From the NCBI GenBank assembly GCA_002305955.1, contig DBRH01000073.1, positions 1-41,355 on the forward strand: a stretch of DNA of 41,355 bases, given 5' to 3'. Shown piece by piece: positions 1-8,647 of the stretch. How positions within the stretch are numbered: the stretch's first letter is position 1; the number at the start of each line of letters is the position of its first letter. The DNA is from Kosmotogaceae bacterium UBA1373 (GTDB lineage: Bacteria > Thermotogota > Thermotogae > Petrotogales > Kosmotogaceae). The notes under the pieces are model-generated. The model saw nothing but the letters and a program-made list of their open reading frames with translations. It did no database searches and was not told the DNA's origin. The position numbers were made by a program, and so were the translations under genes.

Positions 1-3000
1 GCTCTCGACTCCCACGAAGGAGTATCCGATTTTACCCTTCGCCGTATCGCCAACTATCTGTCCTGCTACATCGTCCAGGATTACTTTTGCGGCATCAACT
101 TCTTTCTCCAGGCCAACGATCGCCATGCTGTTTCCCGCTTCTGTCAGTCCCACTTCGATCTTCAGACTGGAGAGGATGCTTTCTAAAACGCCCTTAAGTT
201 GTGGATTGACATCGGAAAATCTGTAAACGTACTTCTCATCGCCTGTATCCAGATCTGTCTTGAGTGTATCGATCAACTCTCCGGTCTTAATTACGTCGCT
301 TTCCACGCCGACGATCAGATTTTTCTCCCCAACCGGCAGGATGCTCACGTTCAACCCGAGTCTCTCCAAGAGCCTGTCGAGCTGATCAACCGGTGGAAGA
401 GTATCCTTTACCAGATAGAAGGGGTCCTCTATCTCCGACAGTCTGACGACTTCGTTCTGCATCTTCGCCAGAGCTTTCTCTTCTCCTATGACTATAAAGC
501 CGCTAACAGAGGGGGTTATGGAGATTCCGGCAAACTCGCTCTCCCCAAGGAGGCTTCTGAAGTAACCGGTGAATTTGTCCTCCGTCCAGCCCGGTATATT
601 TTTGACGATCATCGATACTCTTTGCTGTTCATCGCTCTGGGAAACGGTTTTCGCTTCACGTTCCAGTATGGCCTCGATTATTGGCCTGGCTTTATCTATA
701 TCTTCTTCCGATCCTATAAGAAGAACACCCGATGGTGAGGGAAAGAGTTCGGCACTCAAACCCAGCCGCTTCAGAATCTCGCCGTAAGTGGTAACACCAT
801 CTGAAGGTATATCGACGAACTCGTACGCTGTCGAAACTTCTTGTGAGGGTTTCCTTTCCAGGATACTGTTGGCTATTTCGAGCGCCCTGTTCACCTGGTC
901 TTCCTTGCCGACGATCAATATTCCTGCAGGAGATTCAAGGAGCGCAACCTCGATATCTATACTCCCGAAAATAGGTACGAAGTACTCCATATCTCCGGAA
1001 GTTATGGCGGATAATTTGAAAACCTGGGGCTTTGTCTGCTCTGGAACTCCCAGAGTGTCAACCAGTTTAGTTATCAACTCGCGCGCTTTGGCAACGTTCT
1101 CCGATGAACCGACCACGACGCTGTAGTCTTCTACCTGGAGTATATCGACGATGATTCCGAGTCTCGCCAGGAGGCTATCTATCTCCGTTATGTTTGGCAT
1201 TCTCGTCTCTATGGAATAAGAGGGATTCTCGATCCTTGAAAGTCTTTCAAACTCTTCACCGATGGCAGATGCCATCGATCCGGGAGCGTTCAATATATAT
1301 CCCTTTGAAGTCTGGACCAGAGAGATCTCTTCGGCCTTTTCGCCAAATACAACGCCCAGGTAAGCGGAGAGTCTTGTAGTATCCCAGCCTGGGATACCGG
1401 GTAGCTCTACGCTAACTCTGGTATCTTCAACGCTTTCGCTGGAGAGTATCTCTCCGTAAAGCGTGTTGAAGCTGTTCAGGTCGTACCTGTCTCCGACCGC
1501 AACGATCTTGTCGTAAACTGAAGTGAAGGTAAGATCGTATCCGAAGACCTGCACGACGGATTTGAGCGAATCAACGCTGACGTCGCTTCTGCCGCGGAAT
1601 ATCATGTACCCCGTCTCTTTATCGCCCTGAGGAGGAGTCATCGATTCTTTCTTAAGAAGATCCTCTATCAGTTTTTTCACCCTGTCCAGATGGGCGTCGC
1701 TTCCAATACCAACGATTCCGGAAGGGGTATCAACGAAATCCACTTCGATCCTCAATTTCTCGATAATCGTTTTGAGGCTTTCGAGAGAGCCGGGATCTAC
1801 ATCCACGAGGCTGTAACCAACAGGTCCGGCTTCAACAGGTTCAAGCCTTGAGAGGATGGATTCCACCACTTCCATGGCCTTCTTCAACCTCTCTTCAGGA
1901 GCGACCGCGGCAACTCCGGTTGGTGTGTTCACGAACTCCACGGGTAGGTTCAATTTCTCGAGAAGTTCTGATAGACCGGCTACTTCTCCATAAGGGACGT
2001 TTACGAAGGCATAGTTGTAAAGGGTGCCGGGGACCGTCACTTCTCCTCCGACCGGCAAACCGCTGCCAAGCTGTCTTATAAGACGGGAGGCTTCTTCTAC
2101 ATTTTCCTGAGATCCGATCACCATGAACTGGTTATCTACGGGCATTATAGATACGGCGACACCGAGTCTCTCGAGTAGCAATTCGAATTGGCTCAAAGAC
2201 GGTATCGACGACTCAAGCCTGTAAAAGGGATTTTCAAGCTCTCTGAGCTTTCTGGTCTCATCATCCACTGTGTTCAAAAGATTTTCCGGACCTACGACTA
2301 TATATCCGTTCCCGGATCTCGTAACTGTGATGGTGGCAAATTCATCCGGCCCCAGAAAGTCTCTTAGATATGTTTGGAATTTATCGAGATCCCAGCCGGG
2401 TATCGTGCCTATCTGGAGAGACATCCTGGTTTCCTGTCCGGAGAGACGCTTCTCGATCATCTCAACGATCCTGGGAATTCTCGCCTCTATGATTTTCTCC
2501 AATTCCGACAGTCTTTCCGGATAACCCCTGAGAACTATCAATCCGGCCGATCTGATGAAGACCTGCGATTCCTCGGGATTCAGGAGTGTATCTATCAGCT
2601 CTCCCAGGCCCGAGTCATAGATCTCCGGGGCCACTTCGAGTATCAGATCCTCGGTTTTCCTGAATATCTGTTTCTCCCTGTTCTCCAGTTCTGTCAGGGC
2701 TTCATCGAGTATATCCGAGGGGGCGTAGATGTAAATGAGCTTTTCGGATATTTGCTCCAGAGAATACTCGTCAACAACCAGACCTCTGGAAGCAAAATAG
2801 GAATCGAAAAAGCTCTTGACTTCGTTGAATTTGTTTTCAGCTTTAAGCTCTATATAAGTGTTTCTGTAATCTTCAAATGTGATTCCCGTGAAAAGGCTCA
2901 AAACGTATTGAGCGGTTTCTATGGAAGCTTTCGAGCCTTTGATTATGTACCCTTTCTTCTCGCCTATGGTCTCGATTACGGCTCCTGTGATCTTCTCGAC

Positions 3001-4392
3001 CTGGGAAATCGTCTCTTCCCCTACAGGCATGTGGTACTTTATTACCGAGTAAGTGACCTCTCCGGAGATCTTGTCAAAAGACTCCATCGTTTTGTCGATG
3101 AACTCGACCAGGTATTTCGGCAGATCGAAGGTCACTTTTCCAACCGGCTCGAACGTCCTGTCAACGGTTACGCTATCTTTGGAATAGCTCTGGAGAAGAT
3201 TCAGGATCGTTCCAACTATCGTGCCGTCACCCGGCAAGCCTGAACCGGCGGTACTCCCAAGCCTCAGGACGTCTTCCACCAGAAAGAAGTTTTCCGGCAG
3301 AGTATAGGTTATTCTGGTTCTGCTCGAGTCTAGGTTCTCGGACGTGAGATTCTTCCTGTAGAGCTCGAGGTATTCGAAAAGCTCATCGACGTATTTACTG
3401 TTGCCCGTGAGTATTAGCCTGTTGAACTGCGGTATAGTGCTTATGGTGATGGAATCGGAGAAGAGAACGGAGTTGAGCTCTCTTGCGAGCGCTTCGTAAG
3501 CCTCCAGCGGTTCGACACCACTTGGCGTTGCCTCCGAAGGCGCTGCAAACTCCTTCGTGACGATGTTGGTGGTGAGCAAGGATGAAAGCATGAAATGTGT
3601 CTGGAGGTCTCCAAAGACCATCAGCGAGGCCTCGTTGGGTAAATACTCTATGAAGCTGTTGACGGGGAGCGTCTTTCTCAACCTTTCCACCTGTTCCGAG
3701 ACCGTTTCTCCATCGACGTTGAACTCCACGCCGACATAAGTTCTCCAGAAAGTGTTTACCAGCTCCCTCACTTCGTCGGGAGTACCCAGATAAAAGGTCC
3801 CGTCGCTTAAATATGCATACGCCACCCTGTCGCCGAGCGAGGTGAGGATATTTCGAAGTATCTCTTCCGGCAAGGCCAGAGTGAAGCCTACGAGTATCTT
3901 CTCGTCTCTCACGCTGGGGGAGAGGATGTAAGAAAGGTTCAGTATCTCCTCGGAGAAGAGATATGTCATCGCGCTGGCGATGGTCATTCCGTAAGTTGTG
4001 AATTTATCTATATCCACCTCCGCGCTCGATCGGAAAAACCTTATGATCACAACATTTTCTCTTATGATGATTTCCGGCTCGACTCTGGCGGGTGTGAGCA
4101 ATGCGGTATTAATGGAGAGTCGTGACGGCTCCTGCCTGATCCACAAACCCTCAACAGGTCCCATCCGAAGCGGAAGATTCATGTCCTTTCCATTCACCCC
4201 GTTCAGAGAAAGCGAGTATATCGTCTTCGATGGGTTTGACTGGATGTTGTACGATTGGACGAACGGTTCGTTGAAGACAAGCGTCAGAGTAACGGATTCA
4301 ACATCCATCGAAGGAATCACCGAACCCAGTTGATTCGAAAATGCTAAAGCGATGGCACTCAGAACCACGAAGAGAACCGCGACTTTTCTCAC
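1..4392 (-). CDS. Giant secretin-like protein (PilQ/GspD type), 3' end outside window
   Basis: Probable outer-membrane secretin of a type IV pilus or type II secretion-like machine. The frame is open for 1464 codons and leaves the window at base 1. It starts at GTG 4392 behind a GGGGTGAT ribosome site; the first 19 or so residues (MRKVAVLFVVLSAIALAFS) are a typical signal peptide. Residues about 25-125 look like an AMIN-type beta domain and about 125-205 like an N0/STN domain. From about 220 onward come secretin N-type modules, with the recurring pattern of a beta strand, a V-V/I-G-S turn and a helix of the E-N-V-x-x-A type. An IPGW-containing supermodule recurs with its Trp at residues 667, 1003 and 1269. 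No pore domain is seen yet. Family known: secretins of 400-800 residues are usual, and Thermotoga has a larger one. The gene closes a PilMNOP-like series, 37 bases after the previous stop. Confidence 0.8.
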   Translation of the reverse strand, partial: MRKVAVLFVVLSAIALAFSNQLGSVIPSMDVESVTLTLVFNEPFVQSYNIQSNPSKTIYSLSLNGVNGKDMNLPLRMGPVEGLWIRQEPSRLSINTALLTPARVEPEIIIRENVVIIRFFRSSAEVDIDKFTTYGMTIASAMTYLFSEEILNLSYILSPSVRDEKILVGFTLALPEEILRNILTSLGDRVAYAYLSDGTFYLGTPDEVRELVNTFWRTYVGVEFNVDGETVSEQVERLRKTLPVNSFIEYLPNEASLMVFGDLQTHFMLSSLLTTNIVTKEFAAPSEATPSGVEPLEAYEALARELNSVLFSDSITISTIPQFNRLILTGNSKYVDELFEYLELYRKNLTSENLDSSRTRITYTLPENFFLVEDVLRLGSTAGSGLPGDGTIVGTILNLLQSYSKDSVTVDRTFEPVGKVTFDLPKYLVEFIDKTMESFDKISGEVTYSVIKYHMPVGEETISQVEKITGAVIETIGEKKGYIIKGSKASIETAQYVLSLFTGITFEDYRNTYIELKAENKFNEVKSFFDSYFASRGLVVDEYSLEQISEKLIYIYAPSDILDEALTELENREKQIFRKTEDLILEVAPEIYDSGLGELIDTLLNPEESQVFIRSAGLIVLRGYPERLSELEKIIEARIPRIVEMIEKRLSGQETRMSLQIGTIPGWDLDKFQTYLRDFLGPDEFATITVTRSGNGYIVVGPENLLNTVDDETRKLRELENPFYRLESSIPSLSQFELLLERLGVAVSIMPVDNQFMVIGSQENVEEASRLIRQLGSGLPVGGEVTVPGTLYNYAFVNVPYGEVAGLSELLEKLNLPVEFVNTPTGVAAVAPEERLKKAMEVVESILSRLEPVEAGPVGYSLVDVDPGSLESLKTIIEKLRIEVDFVDTPSGIVGIGSDAHLDRVKKLIEDLLKKESMTPPQGDKETGYMIFRGRSDVSVDSLKSVVQVFGYDLTFTSVYDKIVAVGDRYDLNSFNTLYGEILSSESVEDTRVSVELPGIPGWDTTRLSAYLGVVFGEKAEEISLVQTSKGYILNAPGSMASAIGEEFERLSRIENPSYSIETRMPNITEIDSLLARLGIIVDILQVEDYSVVVGSSENVAKARELITKLVDTLGVPEQTKPQVFKLSAITSGDMEYFVPIFGSIDIEVALLESPAGILIVGKEDQVNRALEIANSILERKPSQEVSTAYEFVDIPSDGVTTYGEILKRLGLSAELFPSPSGVLLIGSEEDIDKARPIIEAILEREAKTVSQSDEQQRVSMIVKNIPGWTEDKFTGYFRSLLGESEFAGISITPSVSGFIVIGEEKALAKMQNEVVRLSEIEDPFYLVKDTLPPVDQLDRLLERLGLNVSILPVGEKNLIVGVESDVIKTGELIDTLKTDLDTGDEKYVYRFSDVNPQLKGVLESILSSLKIEVGLTEAGNSMAIVGLEKEVDAAKVILDDVAGQIVGDTAKGKIGYSFVGVES
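270..2430 (-). repeat. Divergent in-frame repeat modules inside the secretin-like gene
   Basis: Protein-level repeats only. Three supermodules each begin with I-P-G-W-[DT]; the Trp codons are at 2392-2394, 1384-1386 and 586-588, so the spacings are 336 and 266 residues. After each comes an E-[ND]-P linker, then a helix of the LLERLG/LLARLG type, then a strand and a V-G-x-[ES]-x-x-V turn. Between supermodules are shorter domains with the pattern [VL]-x-[FL]-[VFE]-x-[TS]-P-[ST]-G-[IV]. The copies have diverged and are not near-identical at DNA level. The longer first spacing fits one extra short domain. Confidence 0.65.
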
Positions 4393-4429
4393 AGAAATCA
4401 CCCCATATTCACCCTAGAGTCAGAGGAGT

Positions 4430-4870
4430 TCAAGACCTGAAATATTTCACGACCACAAAGCTGTTCGTGCTGGTATCGTTAAGCAAAACGGCAAATTCGG
4501 TTATTCCGTACACTATATACGAGGGATCTACACGTTCTCCAACCCTGACCGTGACCTGTGTTCCGGCCGTGTCGAGAACGGCGTAATCCACCCTGTTCAA
4601 TCTGAAATACGCTAAATAAGATATGTTTTCCGCCTCCTGCCCCACTTCGAGCATGGAGCTTATAACCTCGGACGGGCTGGCAAAAAGCGGAGTGAAGTGA
4701 TCTTGCATCTTCACCGGTTCGATCAAACTTGAAGTGTTGATCGGCTCAACCCTTATTCTATTGGCCGTGACTTCGGTTATTTCCACAGGTTGAAGAAAGA
4801 ATGCTAGCAGTACACCACCAGTTACCAAGGCGCATATCAAAACGACGATTATAACAACCATCTTCTCCAT
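4430..4870 (-). CDS. Membrane-anchored protein in PilP position
   Basis: A 146-residue protein with one N-terminal membrane segment (residues about 4-28) and a mostly beta-rich extracytoplasmic part. I do not recognise its family by sequence. It lies between a PilO-like gene and the secretin-like gene, the place held by the lipoprotein PilP in pilMNOPQ clusters. It lacks the lipobox cysteine expected of classic PilP, so it would be anchored by a transmembrane helix instead, closer to GspC of type II systems. The inferred job is linking the inner-membrane PilN/PilO-like pair to the secretin. Start ATG 4870 follows an AGGATTGATGGT ribosome site, 15 bases after the preceding stop. The function rests on synteny. 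Confidence 0.6.
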   Translation of the reverse strand: MEKMVVIIVVLICALVTGGVLLAFFLQPVEITEVTANRIRVEPINTSSLIEPVKMQDHFTPLFASPSEVISSMLEVGQEAENISYLAYFRLNRVDYAVLDTAGTQVTVRVGERVDPSYIVYGITEFAVLLNDTSTNSFVVVKYFRS

Positions 4871-4885
4871 ACCATCAATCCTATC

Positions 4886-5491
4886 CTAAAAACTTCCGGT
4901 GATAGAGACATCTGTTCTCAATTCTATCATAATGTTGGATGGCAGAGTTGACTCTGGAAGTATAGGGAAACCCAGATTTGATCTCAATTCTAGCTTCTTT
5001 ATCATCATCCTGGGTTCGTTCACTATCATCTCAAGAAGATCGAGAATGTCCCTCGACCTGCCGGATAAGGAAATTCCCCTGTAATCTCCCGGTTTGTTAG
5101 AAATACCCAGGATTTTCTGGAGATCGCCGAGATAACTCCTCGTGCTCATGGAGCCGATCGTCTCATTTCTAACCCTCGTGAGAAGCTGCACCTCGAGAAA
5201 AGCGTTCTCGAGTTCGTTCACCTCCGCCAGAAGAGTAGCCGTATTTTTGAAAGCGTTGTACGAATAGATAACAACCAGAACGGAGAAACCGGCCACGGCT
5301 ATAAGCACCAGAGCTCCAAGCAGGAGCTTTGCGTTGATACCCTTTCTGTCGAGGAAGGTCAATTTCCTGCTGAGGCGTTTCTTGAAATCTTTGTGAATAA
5401 AAAACTCGCTGGACTCCGGGACTCCCGTTACTGATCGATCGGAGAACTCTATCTCTTTGAAATCCAGATCGTCGCTATCGTTCTTGCTCAT
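4886..5491 (-). CDS. PilO-like inner-membrane pilus assembly protein
   Basis: A 201-residue bitopic protein. A charged cytoplasmic N-terminus of about 53 residues is followed by one membrane helix (about 54-78) and a periplasmic part that begins with a helical, coiled-coil-like stretch (about 82-115). This is the PilO/GspM plan, though the cytoplasmic tail is longer than usual. The start ATG overlaps the stop of the upstream PilN-like gene by four bases (ATGA), which points to translational coupling and stoichiometric production. In known systems PilN and PilO form heterodimers that align the inner-membrane platform with the secretin. Sequence identity to PilO is not obvious by eye, so the call depends on topology and gene order. 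Confidence 0.62.
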   Translation of the reverse strand: MSKNDSDDLDFKEIEFSDRSVTGVPESSEFFIHKDFKKRLSRKLTFLDRKGINAKLLLGALVLIAVAGFSVLVVIYSYNAFKNTATLLAEVNELENAFLEVQLLTRVRNETIGSMSTRSYLGDLQKILGISNKPGDYRGISLSGRSRDILDLLEMIVNEPRMMIKKLELRSNLGFPILPESTLPSNIMIELRTDVSITGSF

Positions 5492-6057
5492 TGTTCATCA
5501 CCCACTTCAAGGTCAATGATCTGAAGAGTGTAAAGATCCGCGAATTCCAGGTTGCCCCGTACGTTGGGGGTTGACAGCAAAACCGGAGTACTAGATGGAG
5601 TAGGGAAGGAGACTGTGTTTCCATCGTATATCAGATAGTAGAAAGCGTTACCCTTGCCGTTTTCGAAATCCATTCTGGTGAGGATAGTCTTGATCGCGCT
5701 CTCATCTTCCAGAAAGGCGTTCAAAGTTCTGAAGATATTCATTTCAAGGGATTTGCCCTGAACATGTGTTCTAAGATCTCTGACCTGAATTGAAAGTCTG
5801 TTCTTTGAGTTGATGTATTCCTGCTTTTTATCCCTTATCGTTTGAATATCCTGCCTGAGGTTACCTGTGAGGTATGTTCCGGTGTTATCGAAGAGATAGC
5901 CTTTCAACCTCGAGATCTGCCTCAACCTGAATTCGAAAGCCTGTGAGGCTAAAAAGCGCGCTCCCATAACCAGAACAACAATGAGCAACAGTATGATCAA
6001 AGCATTTCTAAGCCTGCAAACTCGTTTCTTCTTTGAATACAAGTTTACGTCTACCAA
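5488..6057 (-). CDS. PilN-like inner-membrane pilus assembly protein
   Basis: About 189 residues: a short basic cytoplasmic segment (V-D-V-N-L-Y then S-K-K-K-R), one membrane helix, and a periplasmic helical region followed by an alpha/beta domain, as in PilN/GspL. The V-D-V-N-L-Y opening matches the usual I-R-I-N-L-L-P motif by which PilN binds PilM. I therefore place the start at TTG 6057, behind AGGGGTGG with 8-base spacing. GTG 6069 and GTG 6066 are alternatives but have the ribosome site against them. Whichever start is right, the gene overlaps the end of the PilM-like gene by 50 bases or more, and its stop overlaps the PilO-like start. Confidence 0.65.
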   Translation of the reverse strand: MVDVNLYSKKKRVCRLRNALIILLLIVVLVMGARFLASQAFEFRLRQISRLKGYLFDNTGTYLTGNLRQDIQTIRDKKQEYINSKNRLSIQVRDLRTHVQGKSLEMNIFRTLNAFLEDESAIKTILTRMDFENGKGNAFYYLIYDGNTVSFPTPSSTPVLLSTPNVRGNLEFADLYTLQIIDLEVGDEQ

Positions 6058-7045
6058 GCTGCTCACCACCCCTCATGAGAAGTCCGGCCGTAGTGTACGT
6101 AATTCCGATCGCTTCCTTTATCTTCAAAGGTAAGACAAAAACACCGACGTCCCCGCCGAGCATCCTCTGGAAAGCCCTTCCATAAACGGCCGTAGAAAGG
6201 CTCGACTGACCGACCACGAAAAACTTACTGAAAGATGCCTCGTCGGCGGCCGAGGTGTTCGGGGAACTCGATAGGGTATTGGTCAAATACATCCTTAACT
6301 GATAAGATATCATGTTTTCAAGCTGTTCGGAGGCCTCCTCGATGAGTGAATCGTAGTAAGCCTTGGACCCTGTGAGAAACTCCCTTTGAATATCCGTGTT
6401 CGGTGACAGAGAATCATCTTCCTTGAATTTGTCTGCCACGTCCGAGAAGCCGCCGTTTATGTAGTTCAATCCCACTATTTCATCGCCCTTGAACATAACC
6501 AGGAGAGAGTAATCGCTGTCAACCGTAAAGAGAATGTAGTTACCCTCGAGCGCATCCAGCTGAGCGATTTTGAAGATCTGAAAAGGCTTCACATCAACAA
6601 CGTTGGGTTCGGGGAAGCCGCTTTGTCTGAGATTGCTTATGAACTCATCGAGGACCTTCCTTCGGGTAATGACAAAAGCCGGTACGATTCCACTTTTAAG
6701 AGCGGTCAAAGAATTAAGGCATGCCACACTGACCTCGTCCGGTGGTAGGGAGAACTGGGAAGCCGCTTTGTAACTCGCAACGCTTAGAAGGTTCTTCATG
6801 GATTTGACCTTTGGAACCTCCAGATGCTGGAAAACGACGTTCTTTGGATGAAAACTCGTTACGAAGATTTCGTCGGAGGGAAGGGCATTGTATTGCATAA
6901 AGATTCTGACCGCTTCATCCAGACTCTTCGGACCGGTTTTTAGAACCGAAAAGACAGGTTTCAAGTAACGACCTTCGACTACAGCCCTGGCTATTTCGGT
7001 ATAACCGTCATCAACGTTCAGTGCCGTTATCATGGTCTGGAACAT
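6008..7045 (-). CDS. PilM-like actin-fold cytoplasmic pilus protein
   Basis: A 345-residue soluble protein with the PilM/GspL-cyto layout: an N-terminal strand reading ITALNVDDG, a central region F-T-V-D-S-D-Y-S-L-L-V-M with a following I-N-G-G turn resembling the second phosphate segment of actin-fold ATPases, and a late F-V-V-G-Q-S-S-L strand-turn where PilM has a glycine-rich adenosine loop. The glycines of the first and last nucleotide loops are poorly conserved, so nucleotide binding may be weak or lost. PilM normally recruits PilN to the cytoplasmic face of the membrane. Start ATG 7045 follows GGGGAGTGA. It sits 25 bases after the pseudopilin-like gene and overlaps the PilN-like gene. 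Confidence 0.68.
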   Translation of the reverse strand: MFQTMITALNVDDGYTEIARAVVEGRYLKPVFSVLKTGPKSLDEAVRIFMQYNALPSDEIFVTSFHPKNVVFQHLEVPKVKSMKNLLSVASYKAASQFSLPPDEVSVACLNSLTALKSGIVPAFVITRRKVLDEFISNLRQSGFPEPNVVDVKPFQIFKIAQLDALEGNYILFTVDSDYSLLVMFKGDEIVGLNYINGGFSDVADKFKEDDSLSPNTDIQREFLTGSKAYYDSLIEEASEQLENMISYQLRMYLTNTLSSSPNTSAADEASFSKFFVVGQSSLSTAVYGRAFQRMLGGDVGVFVLPLKIKEAIGITYTTAGLLMRGGEQLGRRKLVFKEETSLQA

Positions 7046-7070
7046 TTGGCTTCACTCCCCGGATCGTTGC

Positions 7071-7451
7071 TCAGTATGTGACTTTCCCAGTTACGGGTTG
7101 TATCGTCAAAACAGTACCGTTCTCAAAGCACAGCGTTGTTGAGCCACTGAGTATCGCTATCGAACCTTCGCCATTGAAGATTATCCTGAAGTCCTCCAGA
7201 TTGTTCCACAGACAACCTTCGAGCACATCTCCGGTGTTCGAGAAAAGCTTCCGTTGCCTGTAGTTATATATTAACTCAACGGTCTTCGATCTTCTGACAG
7301 CCTCCAGTCTCTGATTTTCGAGAAAACAGTCGAGCTCAACTTTGCTCAACTCTATCGACAGATTGGAGATCATTTCTCCCGAGAAAGCCATGAGACAACC
7401 CATACATATGCCGACGATGGCCAGACAACATACGAGTTCTACTACACTCAT
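7071..7451 (-). CDS. Pseudopilin-like (GspH/FimT-type) protein without leader peptide
   Basis: A 126-residue protein whose first 22 residues are a pilin-type hydrophobic helix. The opening M-S-V-V-E-L aligns with the mature start F-T-L-I-E-L of type IV pilins, with the conserved Glu exactly at position 5. The rest is a small, partly beta domain with R-R-S-K-T-V-E-L-I-Y and a late glycine-rich turn, as in minor pseudopilins. There is no basic leader and no glycine at -1. The upstream in-frame codons contain no ATG, GTG or TTG within at least 16 codons. The start ATG overlaps the stop of the PilC gene by four bases (ATGA). It may insert without prepilin peptidase cleavage, or be a degenerate assembly factor. 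Confidence 0.6.
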   Translation of the reverse strand: MSVVELVCCLAIVGICMGCLMAFSGEMISNLSIELSKVELDCFLENQRLEAVRRSKTVELIYNYRQRKLFSNTGDVLEGCLWNNLEDFRIIFNGEGSIAILSGSTTLCFENGTVLTIQPVTGKVTY

Positions 7452-8647
7452 CCAATACTCTGCTCCATTGCGAATATCGTGTTGTACATGGTGTAAGCCA
7501 GAAAACCTATGAATCCTCCTATGAACATGATCATTATAGGCTCGACAAGTGAAACCAGTTTCTTCAGCGAACTCTGAACCTGTGTGTGATAGAAGTCGGC
7601 CACCTTAAACATAACCTCGTCGAGCTTTCCGGTCTCCTCGCCCGTTGCGACCATACTCACCACAATCGCCGGAAAGACTTTCTGCTGGGCCAGGGCAACG
7701 TGAATACTCTCGCCGGCCTTGATTTGCGAGATCGAGATCTGTACGGCGTGCTCTAGAGAGGGGCTTTGAGAGACCTGACCGGCAAGTTCCAGTACGGTCG
7801 GCAGATCGACACCGCTTGCAATGAGAACTGCGGTCGTTCTGGTGAATCTTTCCATGGCCGTCATGTTCCTCAACTTTCTTATAGGAGGTATGATTTTTCC
7901 AAAGATTTCTTTGACGTAGTTGCCGTATTTGCTTTTGAAGAAGAGCCATCCACCGATCAAAACGACGACCAGTCCAATCAGAATGAAAGGCCAGTGGGAC
8001 TTAAGAATATCGTTTACGCTCAGAAGAATTCCCATCACGCCCGATGGTTTGAAATTACCACCGAAGGCACTGATCAGGTTTGGCAGTATGAAAAAAGATA
8101 TTATTCCCACGATACCGACCGCGAAAACCATCATGAACAGGGGATAGGCCATTGCGGATTTTACTTCGTTCTGCAATTCAACCATCCCTTCGTAGAACTC
8201 CGAAACTCTCTGGAGCGACTCGTCAAGAACACCGCCGGTCTCCCCGGCCTTGACCAGGTTGGTGAAGAGAGGTTCGAAGACTCCGGATTTTTCAAGCGAT
8301 TCGTTGAAACTCATACCGCTCTCTATATCAAGAACTACCCTGGTGATAACCCTCCTGAACCTCCGACTGAAGAGCGCCTGGGTCGAAAGAACCTGAAGCG
8401 CATCTCTTATCCTGACCCCCGAAGAAACCATGGTAGATAGTTGCCTGGCAAAGAGACTTACCTCTTTCGGAGACAGAGGAAAGATCGAGGTCCGGACTTT
8501 GTCCTGAGATGCGATAGGCCTTATGGCGCTCACCGTGTAACCCCTGCCCGATAGAATTTGAAGGGCATCGAGTTTGGAGCTGGCGGTCAGCTTTCCTTTT
8601 TCGGGCTTACCCTTACTGTTTATGACTTCGTATCTAAAGTCAGGCAT
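7448..8647 (-). CDS. pilC: PilC/GspF-family polytopic inner-membrane platform protein
   Basis: Inner-membrane platform protein that works with an assembly ATPase (not in this window) to extrude pilins. The 399-residue length is normal. An N-terminal cytoplasmic part is followed by two GspF domains, the first about residues 70-190 and the second about 270-395, with membrane helices after the first (two close together near 170-245) and at the C-terminus. Family signatures include L-F-A-R-Q-L-S-T-M-V-S-S-G, G-E-T-G-G-V-L and G-E-E-T-G-K-L. I chose ATG 8647 because GGGTGGG lies about 8 bases upstream; longer starts run deep into ispF. The first eight bases overlap the end of ispF. Confidence 0.92.
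   Translation of the reverse strand: MPDFRYEVINSKGKPEKGKLTASSKLDALQILSGRGYTVSAIRPIASQDKVRTSIFPLSPKEVSLFARQLSTMVSSGVRIRDALQVLSTQALFSRRFRRVITRVVLDIESGMSFNESLEKSGVFEPLFTNLVKAGETGGVLDESLQRVSEFYEGMVELQNEVKSAMAYPLFMMVFAVGIVGIISFFILPNLISAFGGNFKPSGVMGILLSVNDILKSHWPFILIGLVVVLIGGWLFFKSKYGNYVKEIFGKIIPPIRKLRNMTAMERFTRTTAVLIASGVDLPTVLELAGQVSQSPSLEHAVQISISQIKAGESIHVALAQQKVFPAIVVSMVATGEETGKLDEVMFKVADFYHTQVQSSLKKLVSLVEPIMIMFIGGFIGFLAYTMYNTIFAMEQSIG

Noticed and set aside
199..3243. Long plus-strand open frames opposite the secretin-like gene
   Set aside because: They are antisense shadows of a continuous minus-strand frame with signal peptide and repeated domains. Their composition is that of reversed codons.
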